Shown in pieces: positions 8,403 through 16,900 of a stretch of DNA of 64,000 nucleotides (within the stretch, counting starts at the first letter, position 1; every line of letters starts with the position of its first letter). The notes beneath the pieces were generated by a model. That model searched no databases. It was given only the letters and a program-made list of their open reading frames with translations, and was not told the DNA's origin. A program made the translations under genes and the position numbers. The stretch is from Bacteroidales bacterium (lineage in GTDB: Bacteria; Bacteroidota; Bacteroidia; Bacteroidales; VadinHA17), in the NCBI GenBank assembly GCA_029210565.1, contig JARGFQ010000004.1:124001-188000 (forward strand), written 5' to 3'.

Positions 8403-9269
8403 ATGAAAAAGAATATTATAGCTAAACTGGCTTTCCTTCTGGTTGCAGTGATGCTCTTCCCCGCATGCGGTGAGACATACATCGAGGAGAACCAGGCCAA
8501 CTACACGGCACAGGATGTAGTACCCCTGATTTTAGGCACCTCAGGGCCCTCAATTGTACTGCAGACCTTCGTATATGACTTCAAGGTAAAATACGACCGC
8601 GCAGGATCAACATGGAGCTGGAGCTCCAGTGACGCTACCGTTCAATCGGTAAGCAGTGACACCAGGACTGCGACAATCCTGTTTGACAACCTGCCGGCAA
8701 GTGGCACGGCTGTCATAAAGGTCTCCGAGACAACTGCTGGCGGTGTCACCTCTCCTGAAAAGGATATCGAGGTTACAGTCAAACCGTTCTGCCCGCTGCC
8801 CAACGGTGCCGGCAGTCTTGTTGGCTCATGGTCAGGGGATGATGCATACTACGACGGAGCTGTTATTACGGCCACATCTTCAAGCGCTACGATACTGAAC
8901 ATGTCCGGAATAAGTGAGCTTTTCATTGAAGATTGGTGGGGTGAAGCAGTCATTGACGGAGGAACTATAGCTATTACTGTCAATAATGACGGTACACTTA
9001 CCATCCCCAGGCAGTATATCTATACTACCGAATGGGATGGTGATCCCTATGATTATGAGATCGAGGGAACCGGGCTGTACGATTTCTGCCCCGCTGATCC
9101 GACAATAACTCTTCAGTACGATATCTATTATGCGGGAGATGATACAGGACTGGCAGAGACATATGCCGCCTACTTTCCTAATCCCTACTTTGTCTCCAAT
9201 CTTGCACTAACCGGTAAGAAGGGCGGTGAGAAAGGCCCCGTGACACGGTTAATCCCAATTGAAAGATAA
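8403..9269 (+). CDS. lipoprotein with PKD/Ig-like N-terminal domain, paralogue A
   Basis: A 288-residue predicted surface lipoprotein, function not recognised. The start at 8403 (an alternative ATG is two codons upstream) gives a signal ending LFPAC with Cys22, followed by GETYIEE. Residues about 35-125 look like a PKD/Ig-type beta-sandwich (YDRAGSTWSWSS, VSSDTRTATILF, VSETTAGGVTSPEK). The C-terminal half is a separate beta-rich domain beginning near NGAGSLVGSWSGDD. It follows SusD by about 30 bases and is closed by a terminator, so it belongs to the SusCD operon, in the place where SusE/SusF-like surface glycan-binding proteins usually lie. It is paralogous to the gene at 9406-10197. Confidence 0.7.
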   Translation: MKKNIIAKLAFLLVAVMLFPACGETYIEENQANYTAQDVVPLILGTSGPSIVLQTFVYDFKVKYDRAGSTWSWSSSDATVQSVSSDTRTATILFDNLPASGTAVIKVSETTAGGVTSPEKDIEVTVKPFCPLPNGAGSLVGSWSGDDAYYDGAVITATSSSATILNMSGISELFIEDWWGEAVIDGGTIAITVNNDGTLTIPRQYIYTTEWDGDPYDYEIEGTGLYDFCPADPTITLQYDIYYAGDDTGLAETYAAYFPNPYFVSNLALTGKKGGEKGPVTRLIPIER

Positions 9270-9298
9270 ATCCGGGATAATCTTACAATTATTTAAGA

Positions 9299-9331
9299 GG
9301 GTGCTTCGTTTTAATGAAGCACCCTTTTTTT
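9299..9331 (+). terminator. intrinsic terminator closing the SusCD operon
   Basis: GGGTGCTTC (9299-9307), loop GTTTTAAT, GAAGCACCC (9316-9324), then seven T. It is a perfect 9-bp stem and separates the two paralogous lipoprotein genes. Confidence 0.9.
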
Positions 9332-9405
9332 GACCGTATTTAAACGAGTCAATAAAATAATGTAAATTGCAGTGATGTCATACGCAACTTTTAACTTAAA
9401 GGCTT

Positions 9406-10197
9406 ATGAAAAACAGAATTAAAGTGGTATCATGTATAACACTGATATTACCGATGCTATTTACGGCATGCGGCGAGACCTATATCGAGGAACATCAGAA
9501 CGCATACACGGCACAGGATGTGGTGCCCCTGGTGCTGGGAGTGGACGGACCAACAACCGTCTACCAGACTGAGACAAGGGACTATACGGTCAGCTATAAC
9601 CGGGCAGGCTCTTCGTGGGAGTGGAGCGTGACGGGCGCAGAGCTGCAGGGTGTAAGCAGTGACACCCGCACAGCCACGGTTCATTTCCCGACCAAACCTG
9701 CCGGTGACGCTGCCTATATCAGTGTCACCGAGACAACCTCGGGAGGCGTTGTCTCCCCCGAAAAGGTGGTACAGGTGAATGTGGCATCTTTCTGCCAGTT
9801 TGATATCAACAATTTCATCGGGGCATACTCATGTGACGAGGCGGGCTATGACATCTATCCCGTGAACTTCACCAAACATCCGACACTGGCCAATACTCTT
9901 GTGAATGATAACTTCTGGGACTGGGCCGCCCCCGGGGCAGTTATCTATTATACCCTGTCAGGCGATTTCCTCGAGGAGGTGACCGTCCCCAAACAGGATT
10001 TCGAATTCGGAGACGGCTACGTGGGCTGGGTCGAGGGAAGCGGTACCTATGACGGGTGCGCCCATACTATGACGATGGTATATACAGTATTCTACGAAGG
10101 TGATGAGTACACTACCTATCACAGTTTCGCCCCCGCTATAAAAGGCACAACGTACAATATCACCCTCAAGAAAAGTAAGGAATATTTCAACCGATAG
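9406..10197 (+). CDS. lipoprotein with PKD/Ig-like N-terminal domain, paralogue B
   Basis: A 263-residue predicted surface lipoprotein. The signal ends LFTAC with Cys22 and is followed by GETYIEE, exactly as in the gene at 8403. The N-terminal halves share NAYTAQDVVPLVLG, YNRAGSSWEWS, GVSSDTRTATVHF and VTETTSGGVVSPEK, so the two arose by duplication. The C-terminal halves (here NNFIGAYSCDEAGYDIY onwards) have diverged much more, suggesting a common anchor/stalk domain carrying different binding domains. A terminator lies between the copies, so this one needs its own promoter; I see no clean TTTG/TAnnTTTG pair in the gap. Function not recognised. Confidence 0.7.
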   Translation: MKNRIKVVSCITLILPMLFTACGETYIEEHQNAYTAQDVVPLVLGVDGPTTVYQTETRDYTVSYNRAGSSWEWSVTGAELQGVSSDTRTATVHFPTKPAGDAAYISVTETTSGGVVSPEKVVQVNVASFCQFDINNFIGAYSCDEAGYDIYPVNFTKHPTLANTLVNDNFWDWAAPGAVIYYTLSGDFLEEVTVPKQDFEFGDGYVGWVEGSGTYDGCAHTMTMVYTVFYEGDEYTTYHSFAPAIKGTTYNITLKKSKEYFNR

Positions 10198-10341
10198 GGG
10201 CATCGGCTTCTACCCCCGGAAGGAGCCCGGCCGCTTCTGTCCTTGACAGTTACTCCTATGCCTGAGAAAGGCCCGGTCACACCTGTATTATCCGGCTGCT
10301 CAAAACCCGGAGCAAGGCCCTGCTGTCAGCTGATGTCCGGT

Positions 10342-13300
10342 TTACTTCCGCCCCGCAGACATCTGCCTGTACTTGTACCGTGCTGCAACAGCAACAGCCA
10401 CAAGTACTCCTACTGCTATATAAACAAAGACCGGAACAGGCACGGGGTCACCCCCGGCATAGGAATGGAGTCCCGACAGGTAATAGTTGACCCCGAAATA
10501 GGTCATCAGCACCGAGGAGAGTGCAAACAGTGAGAGAAGGTTAAAGGTATAGGTCTCCTTCATGCCGGGTATCATGCGTGAGTGTGTCACCAGCGTATAT
10601 ACAATGATGGTTATCAGTGACCAGGTCTCCTTCGGGTCCCAGCCCCAGTAGCGTCCCCACGACTCATTGGCCCAGACAGCCCCCAGGAAGGTGCCGACAG
10701 TCAGGAAATAGAGCCCGAGGGTCAGGGACCTGTAGTTGATGACCGTCAACTCATCAATTACGGAGCTTATCCGATCCCGGTTGCTGCCGTTGACAAACAG
10801 CATCATTATCAGTACTATCAGTCCCAGTATGGCTCCCAGCCCCAGGAACCCGTAACTGCCGGTAATGACTGACACATGGAGTGTCAGCCAGTACGACTTC
10901 AGCACCGGCACCAGATTGGTGATCTCCGGATCCATGAAACTGAGATGCGCCACCATCAGTGTCAGTCCGCCCAGCACCGACGTTGCAGCCAGCGTCAGCA
11001 GCGACTTCCGGCTGAAGATGAGCCCGGCAAGCAGTGTCACCCACGAGATGAACAGCATCGACTCATACCCGTTGCTCATCGGTGAATGGCCTGAGATGTA
11101 CCACCTGATACCAAGCCCCAGGGTATGAAAGATAAATCCGCCTGCGATCAGTGCGAACAGTATCTTCAGCAGCACACCCGACTGTTCCCTTCCCCTGATG
11201 ATGAAGGTGATGATGACGGTTATCATTATCAGGCCAACGGTGGCATACCATGGGAAGAGCTTCTCGAATATCTTCGCCCTGTAATAGAACAGCTCCGCCT
11301 TCACCTTACCAGCGGAAGGGAGTTCATAGCCGGTATGGACCCGCTGGTACTCCTTCAGCGCCGACAGAAAATCGTCAGGGTCAGCCGTGCCTTTTCCAAC
11401 GGTTGTGACCGACTGCACCCACATGGGCACCACGCTTAGCACAAAGAGAGAATCGTCCCTGCTGATCTCATGTCTGACGGCATCCTGAGCCATCCCCCAG
11501 TGATCAGTGCCGTCCCTCAGGGGAAATATGCGCATGAACTCACCCTTTGACATCATGTAGCATATGTTCACCCGCTCGTCCACCTTTATCACCTCCTTGT
11601 CGAACCTGCTGCGCTCACTCTCAGCCTTTGCATAGGCCTTCTCAACGTAGGCTGACAACCTGTAACCGCCCCCCTCGCCGAAGGTGACAATATCGGAAAA
11701 TGCTGCCCGCTCTCCGGTAAGCCCCAGCATCTGACGGAGCTCCTCGTTTGACACCTTGATCATAGGCACCTGCTGCCAGTGGTAGAAATCGAGCGAGCAG
11801 CCGAGGAATACCTGCATCGGCGAGAGGCCGTCAAGGGTGTTCTCCCGTGCCACCTTGCGCATTATGTCACTGCTGACAGTATAGAGAGGTTTCGTACGGC
11901 CCTTCTGGTCCTGCACCAGCACCCCTCCAAAGCTGTCTGCAGCATCTTTGTCCAGTACCAGCTTCTGTGCGCTGACCGGCATCAGGGAGGCAGCCAGAGC
12001 CAGAACTATCACAGCCGCCGGCTTGCGGTATCTGCTGCTCCAGTAGCCGGGTCTGACTGTTCTGAAGAACGACCGCCTGTTGAGCAGGGTAAGGATGATG
12101 AACAGGAATAGTAGCCCGTAGCCGGTATATGTCGTCATCATGCCTGCCGGGTCATGGTTCACCGACAGCACCGTGCCCTTTTCGTCAGGGTCATAGGATG
12201 ACTGATAGAAACGAAATTCCCGGTATTTAAGAATGTGATTCATGTAAATATCATACTGAAATCCGGTCTCATTGTCAGCATCAGCCAGAGTGACCCTGCT
12301 TTTGAATCCTGACGGGCTGTTGGAGCCGGGATACCGTTCAATAATAAAATCATCAAGGGTAAGGCTGAAAGGGAGTTGCTTCATGCTGCTGCCGTAGCTT
12401 ACCCTCAATTTCAGATTGCCAGTCTCACCCTGCCATACTGAACTCTCCTGCACCTCGTCGGTCCACAGGTATACCTTTCGTTCATATCCCGTTCCTGTCA
12501 GTGTGCATTCAAGGGCCCCTTCCGGGTTTTCGCTGACCCTGTCGGGTGCCGGCACCACCGTGCCGCTCATGGTCAGCTGCTGAGGCATTATCCGATAGCC
12601 TCCCACAGTGTAGACGGTTCCCTTTACCAGGGCAATCAGCGTATCGGGAGCAAAGATCATTGTCTGCATATCCTGCATGCTGGTTGAACGAATCTCCATA
12701 ATGGACCTGATAAAGAATGCCGAATTGTCACTGATCACGCTGATATCGGCATCAGTGTCCAGGCCGATTGACATCTCTCCGATCATCCATGTCTCACCCT
12801 GTTGAAGCACAATGATCTGACTGCTAACCATGTCGGGGGTGGCAAGGAAGGCTGCCACAGGTACTCCGTCCGGAGTCTCCTCCACATGTCTGACAGCGCC
12901 CGGAATGAATCTCTCCATCTTAAGGGTTATCTCTTCATCCCCGACCCTGAGCATCTTTTTAAAGCGGCCGGTGCGTCCACCGGTAAGGTCTACGGGTGCA
13001 GAGTGGCTGGACAACATCCGTCCGTCAGGGTCACTCACCTCAAACCTCACTTCATCGCCTGATGACCAGGTCAGTGCGGTGGTTTCACCCTCCCTGATGT
13101 GCATCATGCCGTCATAGCCCGTAAATCTTGTTATTGCTGCTCCGATGACCATGACAATGAAGGCGGCATGGAACAGCATCACCGTCAGTTTTTCCTTGCG
13201 GTAGAGCCTGAAAATTACAATCTGGCCCGCGAGGTTGACAACCAGCAGCAGGAATAGAAGTTCAAACCAGCGGGTATTGTAAATCAGTGCCCTGACACTA

Positions 13301-13410
13301 TCCGGACCAAAGTCATTCTCAATGAATGTGGCTACAGCCATGGCAATGGCCAGCACAATGAAAAGTATGCCCATCAACAGGGGCGTGAATAAAAACCTGA
13401 TTGTCTTCAT
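10342..13410 (-). CDS. fused CcsB(ResB)-CcsA(ResC) cytochrome c maturation protein
   Basis: A 1022-residue system II cytochrome c synthase that should carry heme across the inner membrane and attach it to CXXCH motifs. The N-terminal ResB-like part has membrane segments in the first 110 residues, then a long periplasmic region and another helix (GLLFLFIILTLLN). A second periplasmic section follows a signal-like helix (VIVLALAASLMPVSAQ). The C-terminal CcsA-like part has about eight helices and the heme-handling tryptophan-rich motif WGRYWGWDPKETWSL near residue 920, with His residues on either side. It lies 21 bases downstream of the Crp/Fnr gene and next to 15 CXXCH motifs, so it probably matures the neighbouring cytochromes. 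Confidence 0.92.
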   Translation of the reverse strand: MKTIRFLFTPLLMGILFIVLAIAMAVATFIENDFGPDSVRALIYNTRWFELLFLLLVVNLAGQIVIFRLYRKEKLTVMLFHAAFIVMVIGAAITRFTGYDGMMHIREGETTALTWSSGDEVRFEVSDPDGRMLSSHSAPVDLTGGRTGRFKKMLRVGDEEITLKMERFIPGAVRHVEETPDGVPVAAFLATPDMVSSQIIVLQQGETWMIGEMSIGLDTDADISVISDNSAFFIRSIMEIRSTSMQDMQTMIFAPDTLIALVKGTVYTVGGYRIMPQQLTMSGTVVPAPDRVSENPEGALECTLTGTGYERKVYLWTDEVQESSVWQGETGNLKLRVSYGSSMKQLPFSLTLDDFIIERYPGSNSPSGFKSRVTLADADNETGFQYDIYMNHILKYREFRFYQSSYDPDEKGTVLSVNHDPAGMMTTYTGYGLLFLFIILTLLNRRSFFRTVRPGYWSSRYRKPAAVIVLALAASLMPVSAQKLVLDKDAADSFGGVLVQDQKGRTKPLYTVSSDIMRKVARENTLDGLSPMQVFLGCSLDFYHWQQVPMIKVSNEELRQMLGLTGERAAFSDIVTFGEGGGYRLSAYVEKAYAKAESERSRFDKEVIKVDERVNICYMMSKGEFMRIFPLRDGTDHWGMAQDAVRHEISRDDSLFVLSVVPMWVQSVTTVGKGTADPDDFLSALKEYQRVHTGYELPSAGKVKAELFYYRAKIFEKLFPWYATVGLIMITVIITFIIRGREQSGVLLKILFALIAGGFIFHTLGLGIRWYISGHSPMSNGYESMLFISWVTLLAGLIFSRKSLLTLAATSVLGGLTLMVAHLSFMDPEITNLVPVLKSYWLTLHVSVITGSYGFLGLGAILGLIVLIMMLFVNGSNRDRISSVIDELTVINYRSLTLGLYFLTVGTFLGAVWANESWGRYWGWDPKETWSLITIIVYTLVTHSRMIPGMKETYTFNLLSLFALSSVLMTYFGVNYYLSGLHSYAGGDPVPVPVFVYIAVGVLVAVAVAARYKYRQMSAGRK

Positions 13411-13431
13411 GAAATTGATTTGTGTGCAAAA

Positions 13432-14127
13432 CTAGCCCTTTTCGGAGATAACACGCAATTTATCCTTGTTAAGGATTTTAACTGAGCGCGGCATTGCCTT
13501 GATGATTTTTTCATTCTCCAGCTCGCCCATAATCCTGACGACGCTTTCCTTGGCCATATTTGTCATCTCTCCGATTTCCTGACGTGTCAGGAGCAGCTGA
13601 TAATCGTCCGAGTGGAAGACCTCATCCGCAAAGTAAAGAAGGGCTTCGGCCAGTCTGCCATGCATTTTTTTCTGGGTAAGATTTAACACTTTCTGGTGCA
13701 TCCGGAATGCCTTCTCACTCAGATCTTCTATAAACCCAAGGGCAAATCCCGGATTTCCGGCAATTATCGTCCGGATCACGTCAAAACTGATGAAGCAGGC
13801 CTGCACCTGGGTTATTGCAGCGACTGAATAGCAGTAGCGCGAATTTACATGGACACCGGGACCAGCCAGTAATGTAGAGTGCTCGGCAAGATTAATCAAC
13901 AGATTTTTGCCCGAATAACCCTCCATGTATACTTTTGCCAGCCCGGATGTGATAAAAATTGCATTTGATGACGGGGATCCCTGCTTGATGATTATCTCTG
14001 AAGGATTAAAGCTGGCCTCGTAACGGTTCTTGTTTACCAGTTCAAGCTCCTCCACTGACAGACCCTTGAAATTGGCCCAGCACCTGTTGCAGGCCTCACA
14101 GTTTGAAATAATATTTTCGCTATACAT
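13432..14127 (-). CDS. Crp/Fnr-family regulator with N-terminal cysteine cluster
   Basis: A 231-residue regulator: a cyclic-nucleotide-binding-like beta-roll (about residues 25-120), a dimerisation helix (about 125-160) and a winged helix-turn-helix (TRQEIGEMTNMAKESVVRIM, about 181-200). The recognition helix has Glu and Arg at the positions used by CRP/FNR to read TTGA/TGTGA half-sites. Cys10, Cys13 and Cys16 (NCEACNRCW) plus Cys99 or Cys111 could hold an oxygen- or NO-sensitive iron-sulfur cluster as in FNR, although the spacing differs and this is inference. It is transcribed with the CcsBA gene and divergently from the hexaheme lipoprotein, across an intergenic region with FNR-like palindromes. 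Confidence 0.9.
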   Translation of the reverse strand: MYSENIISNCEACNRCWANFKGLSVEELELVNKNRYEASFNPSEIIIKQGSPSSNAIFITSGLAKVYMEGYSGKNLLINLAEHSTLLAGPGVHVNSRYCYSVAAITQVQACFISFDVIRTIIAGNPGFALGFIEDLSEKAFRMHQKVLNLTQKKMHGRLAEALLYFADEVFHSDDYQLLLTRQEIGEMTNMAKESVVRIMGELENEKIIKAMPRSVKILNKDKLRVISEKG

Positions 14128-14146
14128 CAGGTTTCAGATTTAATGT

Positions 14147-14154
14147 CAAAGCTA
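14147..14154 (-). promoter_or_regulatory. -7 element TAGCTTTG for the Crp/Fnr-CcsBA operon
   Basis: The minus strand reads TAGCTTTG, an exact TAnnTTTG match 19 bases before the start codon. There is no TTTG at the -33 distance, as might be expected of an activator-dependent promoter. Confidence 0.5.
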
Positions 14155-14205
14155 ATTACGAACATCATTGTCGATCCATAATTATAACAAATATCATATT
14201 TTTCT

Positions 14206-14219
14206 TTGACTTATATCAA
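14206..14219 (+). promoter_or_regulatory. FNR-like operator TTGAC-N4-ATCAA
   Basis: TTGAC-TTAT-ATCAA differs at one position from the FNR consensus TTGAT-N4-ATCAA. It lies between the divergent Crp/Fnr and hexaheme lipoprotein genes, about 52 bases upstream of the regulator's -7 element. Confidence 0.55.
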
Positions 14220-14236
14220 TCCATTGCCTCGTACTT

Positions 14237-14264
14237 ATCAATCTGTTGTGATTGATATATCAAT
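14237..14264 (+). promoter_or_regulatory. overlapping inverted repeats, candidate regulator sites
   Basis: ATCAATC-TGTTGT-GATTGAT (14237-14256) overlaps the perfect 14-base palindrome ATTGATATATCAAT (14251-14264). All half-sites are of the TTGAT/ATCAA type, the same as in the FNR-like box at 14206. Dimer binding by the adjacent regulator is an inference. Confidence 0.5.
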
Positions 14265-14412
14265 GGCAAACAGTGAGCACCGATCGAGGGTCTTGCTACC
14301 TTTCAGATCAGAAAAATATGAGAGGGACACACCCTGACCTTAATGTTTCGGATAGCATAAATGCAACGGTAAAATCAGGAGTACCATCATACATGAAAAT
14401 AAAATAAACCAT

Positions 14413-15474
14413 ATGAAAAGAAATCTTAATCTTATCGCGATCCTTATTGCTTCAGTCATGGTAATGTATTCCTGTGAGGGTCCCATGGGTCCGCAGGGCG
14501 AAGAGGGGCCACAGGGGGACCAGGGGGATCCGGGTACCACGCTGGGATGTGCCGATTGTCATAACAGTACCAGCCCGATGGCAGCTTTCTCTGCCCAGTG
14601 GGAGGAGTCGACCCATGCCACCGGGGGGAATGCCGCCTACGCCAACAGAGCAGGATGCGTACAGTGTCACACAAGTCAGGGCTTCCTGGAGTATGTAGCC
14701 GAAGGTTCGGTAGCAGACATCTCCGTGCCTCAATATCCGATGCAGATCAACTGCTCCACCTGCCACCGTATCCATGAGACCTACTCGGCGGCCGACTGGG
14801 CTCTTACAAAGCCCGGGGCAGAGACACTGGAGGTCAAGTATGCAGGTGCCGATGTCGTTTGGGATAAAGGATCCAGCAACCAGTGTGTCTTCTGCCATCA
14901 GTCGCGCAATGTCTCACCTGCTCCTGCGGTCAACGGTGCCGATTTCCAAATAACCAGCAACCGTATAGGGCCTCATCACGGCCCCAATGCCAACCTGATA
15001 CTGGGAAAAACGCCTTTTGAACTGCCCGGCGCCCAGCCTCCGGCCAACAACCCTCATTCCACGGCCAGCGGATGTGTTACCTGCCATATGTCAGCACCAT
15101 ACGGTTACCAGGCCGGAGGTCATAACATGGGGGTTTGGTATGACAGACACGGTCATGAGACCATGCTTCAGAGTGGCTGTGCCACATGTCATGTGAATGC
15201 AGACAATCTGACATCGATGCTTGCCACACTGACTGATGACATCAGCGACAGGATGGAGGTTCTGGAAGCACAGCTCATCGCCGCAGGTATATACAATACC
15301 ACAACCGAACTTGCCAATAAGGGAACATTCAAGGCAAATGCCGTACTGGCCTACCTGAATTTCAACACCATCAAGGAAGACCGCAGCAACGGAATCCACA
15401 ACCCTCAATATACAAGGGTACTGCTCGACAACTCGATTGCCGCCATGACAGCCCTGGGGTACGCTGCTCCTTAA
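14413..15474 (+). CDS. hexaheme c-type cytochrome lipoprotein with collagen-like spacer
   Basis: A 353-residue lipoprotein cytochrome. The signal ends MVMYSC (Cys21), directly followed by a Gly-X-Y run GPMGPQGEEGPQGDQGDPG before the first heme site. There are six CXXCH motifs (CADCH, CVQCH, CSTCH, CVFCH, CVTCH, CATCH), with extra His (HRIHETY, GPHHGPN, DRHGHE) available as distal ligands. The acidic residues after the lipid-modified Cys favour export to the cell surface in Bacteroidota. The C-terminal 80 residues are helical and heme-free. It is followed by a bidirectional terminator and is divergent from the Crp/Fnr gene. A role as an outer-surface electron carrier or terminal reductase is inferred; I recognise no substrate-specific family. 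Confidence 0.85.
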   Translation: MKRNLNLIAILIASVMVMYSCEGPMGPQGEEGPQGDQGDPGTTLGCADCHNSTSPMAAFSAQWEESTHATGGNAAYANRAGCVQCHTSQGFLEYVAEGSVADISVPQYPMQINCSTCHRIHETYSAADWALTKPGAETLEVKYAGADVVWDKGSSNQCVFCHQSRNVSPAPAVNGADFQITSNRIGPHHGPNANLILGKTPFELPGAQPPANNPHSTASGCVTCHMSAPYGYQAGGHNMGVWYDRHGHETMLQSGCATCHVNADNLTSMLATLTDDISDRMEVLEAQLIAAGIYNTTTELANKGTFKANAVLAYLNFNTIKEDRSNGIHNPQYTRVLLDNSIAAMTALGYAAP

Positions 15475-15498
15475 GAATAATAACATATAAAGCACAAA

Positions 15499-15527
15499 AA
15501 AAGCTGCCCCGAAAGAGGCAGCTTTTT
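15499..15527 (+). terminator. bidirectional intrinsic terminator
   Basis: AAAGCTGCC (15500-15508), loop CCGAAAGA, GGCAGCTTT (15516-15524), with a T run after it and an A run before it. It can end both the hexaheme gene (plus) and the converging cytochrome operon (minus). Confidence 0.88.
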
Positions 15528-15543
15528 TTATGACCGGTAAGAA

Positions 15544-15951
15544 CTACTTTTTCAATGTTCTCATGTAGTTGATCATCTTCCATATGTCCGTGTCAGGAAT
15601 CTTTTTGTCATAAGCGGGCATCTCGCCCCTGCCGAATTTGGTCTGGTAAAACATTTCACCATCAGTATATCCCTGGAATGCAGCGCCTGAGAAGTCACCC
15701 GGGAATGTTTTTAACATCCTGCCCTTGGGTCCGTCACCAAGTCCGGTCTTCCCGTGACAGGAAGCACAGTTCTTTGCAAATGCCATCTGGCCGGCCTTTA
15801 CTGATGCGTCATCCTTTGCGACGGGATTTGCCATCTTCTTATACTCAGCAGGAATAGTCCATGGCTCTCCCTTTGCCTGTTGTGCATTCATCACCTGGGT
15901 AAAAGAAAATGCAAGAAGAGCAGTACCAACAAATAAAACTTTTAATTTCAT
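15544..15951 (-). CDS. monoheme cytochrome c, periplasmic
   Basis: A 135-residue small cytochrome c. It has a signal peptide (MKLKVLFVGTALLAFSFTQVMNAQ), one CASCH heme motif near residue 63, the following GKTGLGDGPKGR loop common in class I cytochromes, and a downstream Met (GRGEMPAYDKKI) as probable sixth ligand. The C-terminal helix WKMINYMRTLKK is typical of the fold. As the last gene of the minus-strand redox operon it may be a soluble periplasmic shuttle between the membrane complex and the outer-membrane components or an oxidase elsewhere. Confidence 0.85.
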   Translation of the reverse strand: MKLKVLFVGTALLAFSFTQVMNAQQAKGEPWTIPAEYKKMANPVAKDDASVKAGQMAFAKNCASCHGKTGLGDGPKGRMLKTFPGDFSGAAFQGYTDGEMFYQTKFGRGEMPAYDKKIPDTDIWKMINYMRTLKK

Positions 15952-16014
15952 AACCTTACGTTTTAAATTTCACTTAACTATATCATTTTTCATGCCAAAT
16001 AGAGCAGCATACGA

Positions 16015-16881
16015 TTATTCCTTCTTTTTCAGGCCCTCTTTCCTGATTCTGAAAAGGTTGATAATTACATAGGTATAATGGCCCCAGACACCCAGAAGCA
16101 TAATAGTTAGGCTGATAATCATCCATTTTGGGGCGAGGGTTGACCACAGGCTTCTGTAGACCGGAGCAGTTATCTCCGCTTCTGTGCCCCATCTGACCTC
16201 CTCTCTTCTTTCCACATTGCCAAACAGATAATGGTCGTTGAACCTCCCGATGACGGTCAGGTTGCCAAGACTGTCTCCCGGCATGTCATCCGGAAACTTT
16301 ATCCTGAAGGCTCCGTTTTCATCCAGCATGCCAATGCTGACAGGCAGAAGGCTGAACATCCTGGGAACATATACCCCGATCTCCTCTCCCGTCACCGGTA
16401 CACGACCGTCACTGGTGAGGGTCGTAGCATGAAGTGTGACAAACCTCTCCCCCTCCTCCTCACTGAGCATCATCTGAATATCAACATCATAAATACTCAG
16501 CTCACTATATGTCTCCTCAGTAAGACTGTCTCCCTCAAATATGGCACTAAAAGGCCATGAGCCGTCTTCACTTGCGAACAGCGGCAGGGAGCTGCCGATG
16601 GTGCAGCTGGCATTTCCCTCAGTATCAGTGATCGCCTCCCCGAGAAGGGCTTCATTATTGTAAAAACCTATGTTCAGCCCCGGCAGCGGTACTTCACCGA
16701 CCTGCGTGATATTGGTCATCTTTACCTGCAGAATCTGCCGTGAATCAGTGTCCTTCAGGTACGTAAACAGCATGTAAGGATTTATCTTTGAGTCCTGGAC
16801 TGCAGTGGCTGAAAGGTTGCTGCCCGGACCCAACAGAACCAGGATGAAAAGGGACACATATTTTATTGAAGCCTTGCTCAT
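16015..16881 (-). CDS. membrane-anchored protein of unknown function in the redox operon
   Basis: A 288-residue protein that I do not recognise. It has an N-terminal signal-like helix (SLFILVLLGPG), then about 210 residues of beta-rich sequence that reads as two Ig/macroglobulin-like repeats: LPGLNIGFYNNEALLGEAITD and GEEIGVYVPRMFSLLPVSIG each open a strand-rich stretch, followed by DTEGNASC and DENGAFRIKF. One membrane helix (WMIISLTIMLLGVWGHYTYVIINLF) and a lysine-rich cytoplasmic tail end the protein. It has no heme or iron-sulfur motif. It sits 19 bases after the NrfD-like gene, so it is probably a structural or docking subunit of that complex on the periplasmic side. Confidence 0.65.
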   Translation of the reverse strand: MSKASIKYVSLFILVLLGPGSNLSATAVQDSKINPYMLFTYLKDTDSRQILQVKMTNITQVGEVPLPGLNIGFYNNEALLGEAITDTEGNASCTIGSSLPLFASEDGSWPFSAIFEGDSLTEETYSELSIYDVDIQMMLSEEEGERFVTLHATTLTSDGRVPVTGEEIGVYVPRMFSLLPVSIGMLDENGAFRIKFPDDMPGDSLGNLTVIGRFNDHYLFGNVERREEVRWGTEAEITAPVYRSLWSTLAPKWMIISLTIMLLGVWGHYTYVIINLFRIRKEGLKKKE

Positions 16882-16900
16882 GATACCTGCGATTTCAGAT

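Noticed and set aside
3753..10197. A complete polysaccharide utilisation locus
   Set aside because: Only SusC, SusD and two lipoproteins are present; no hydrolase, lyase or sensor/regulator gene lies next to them.
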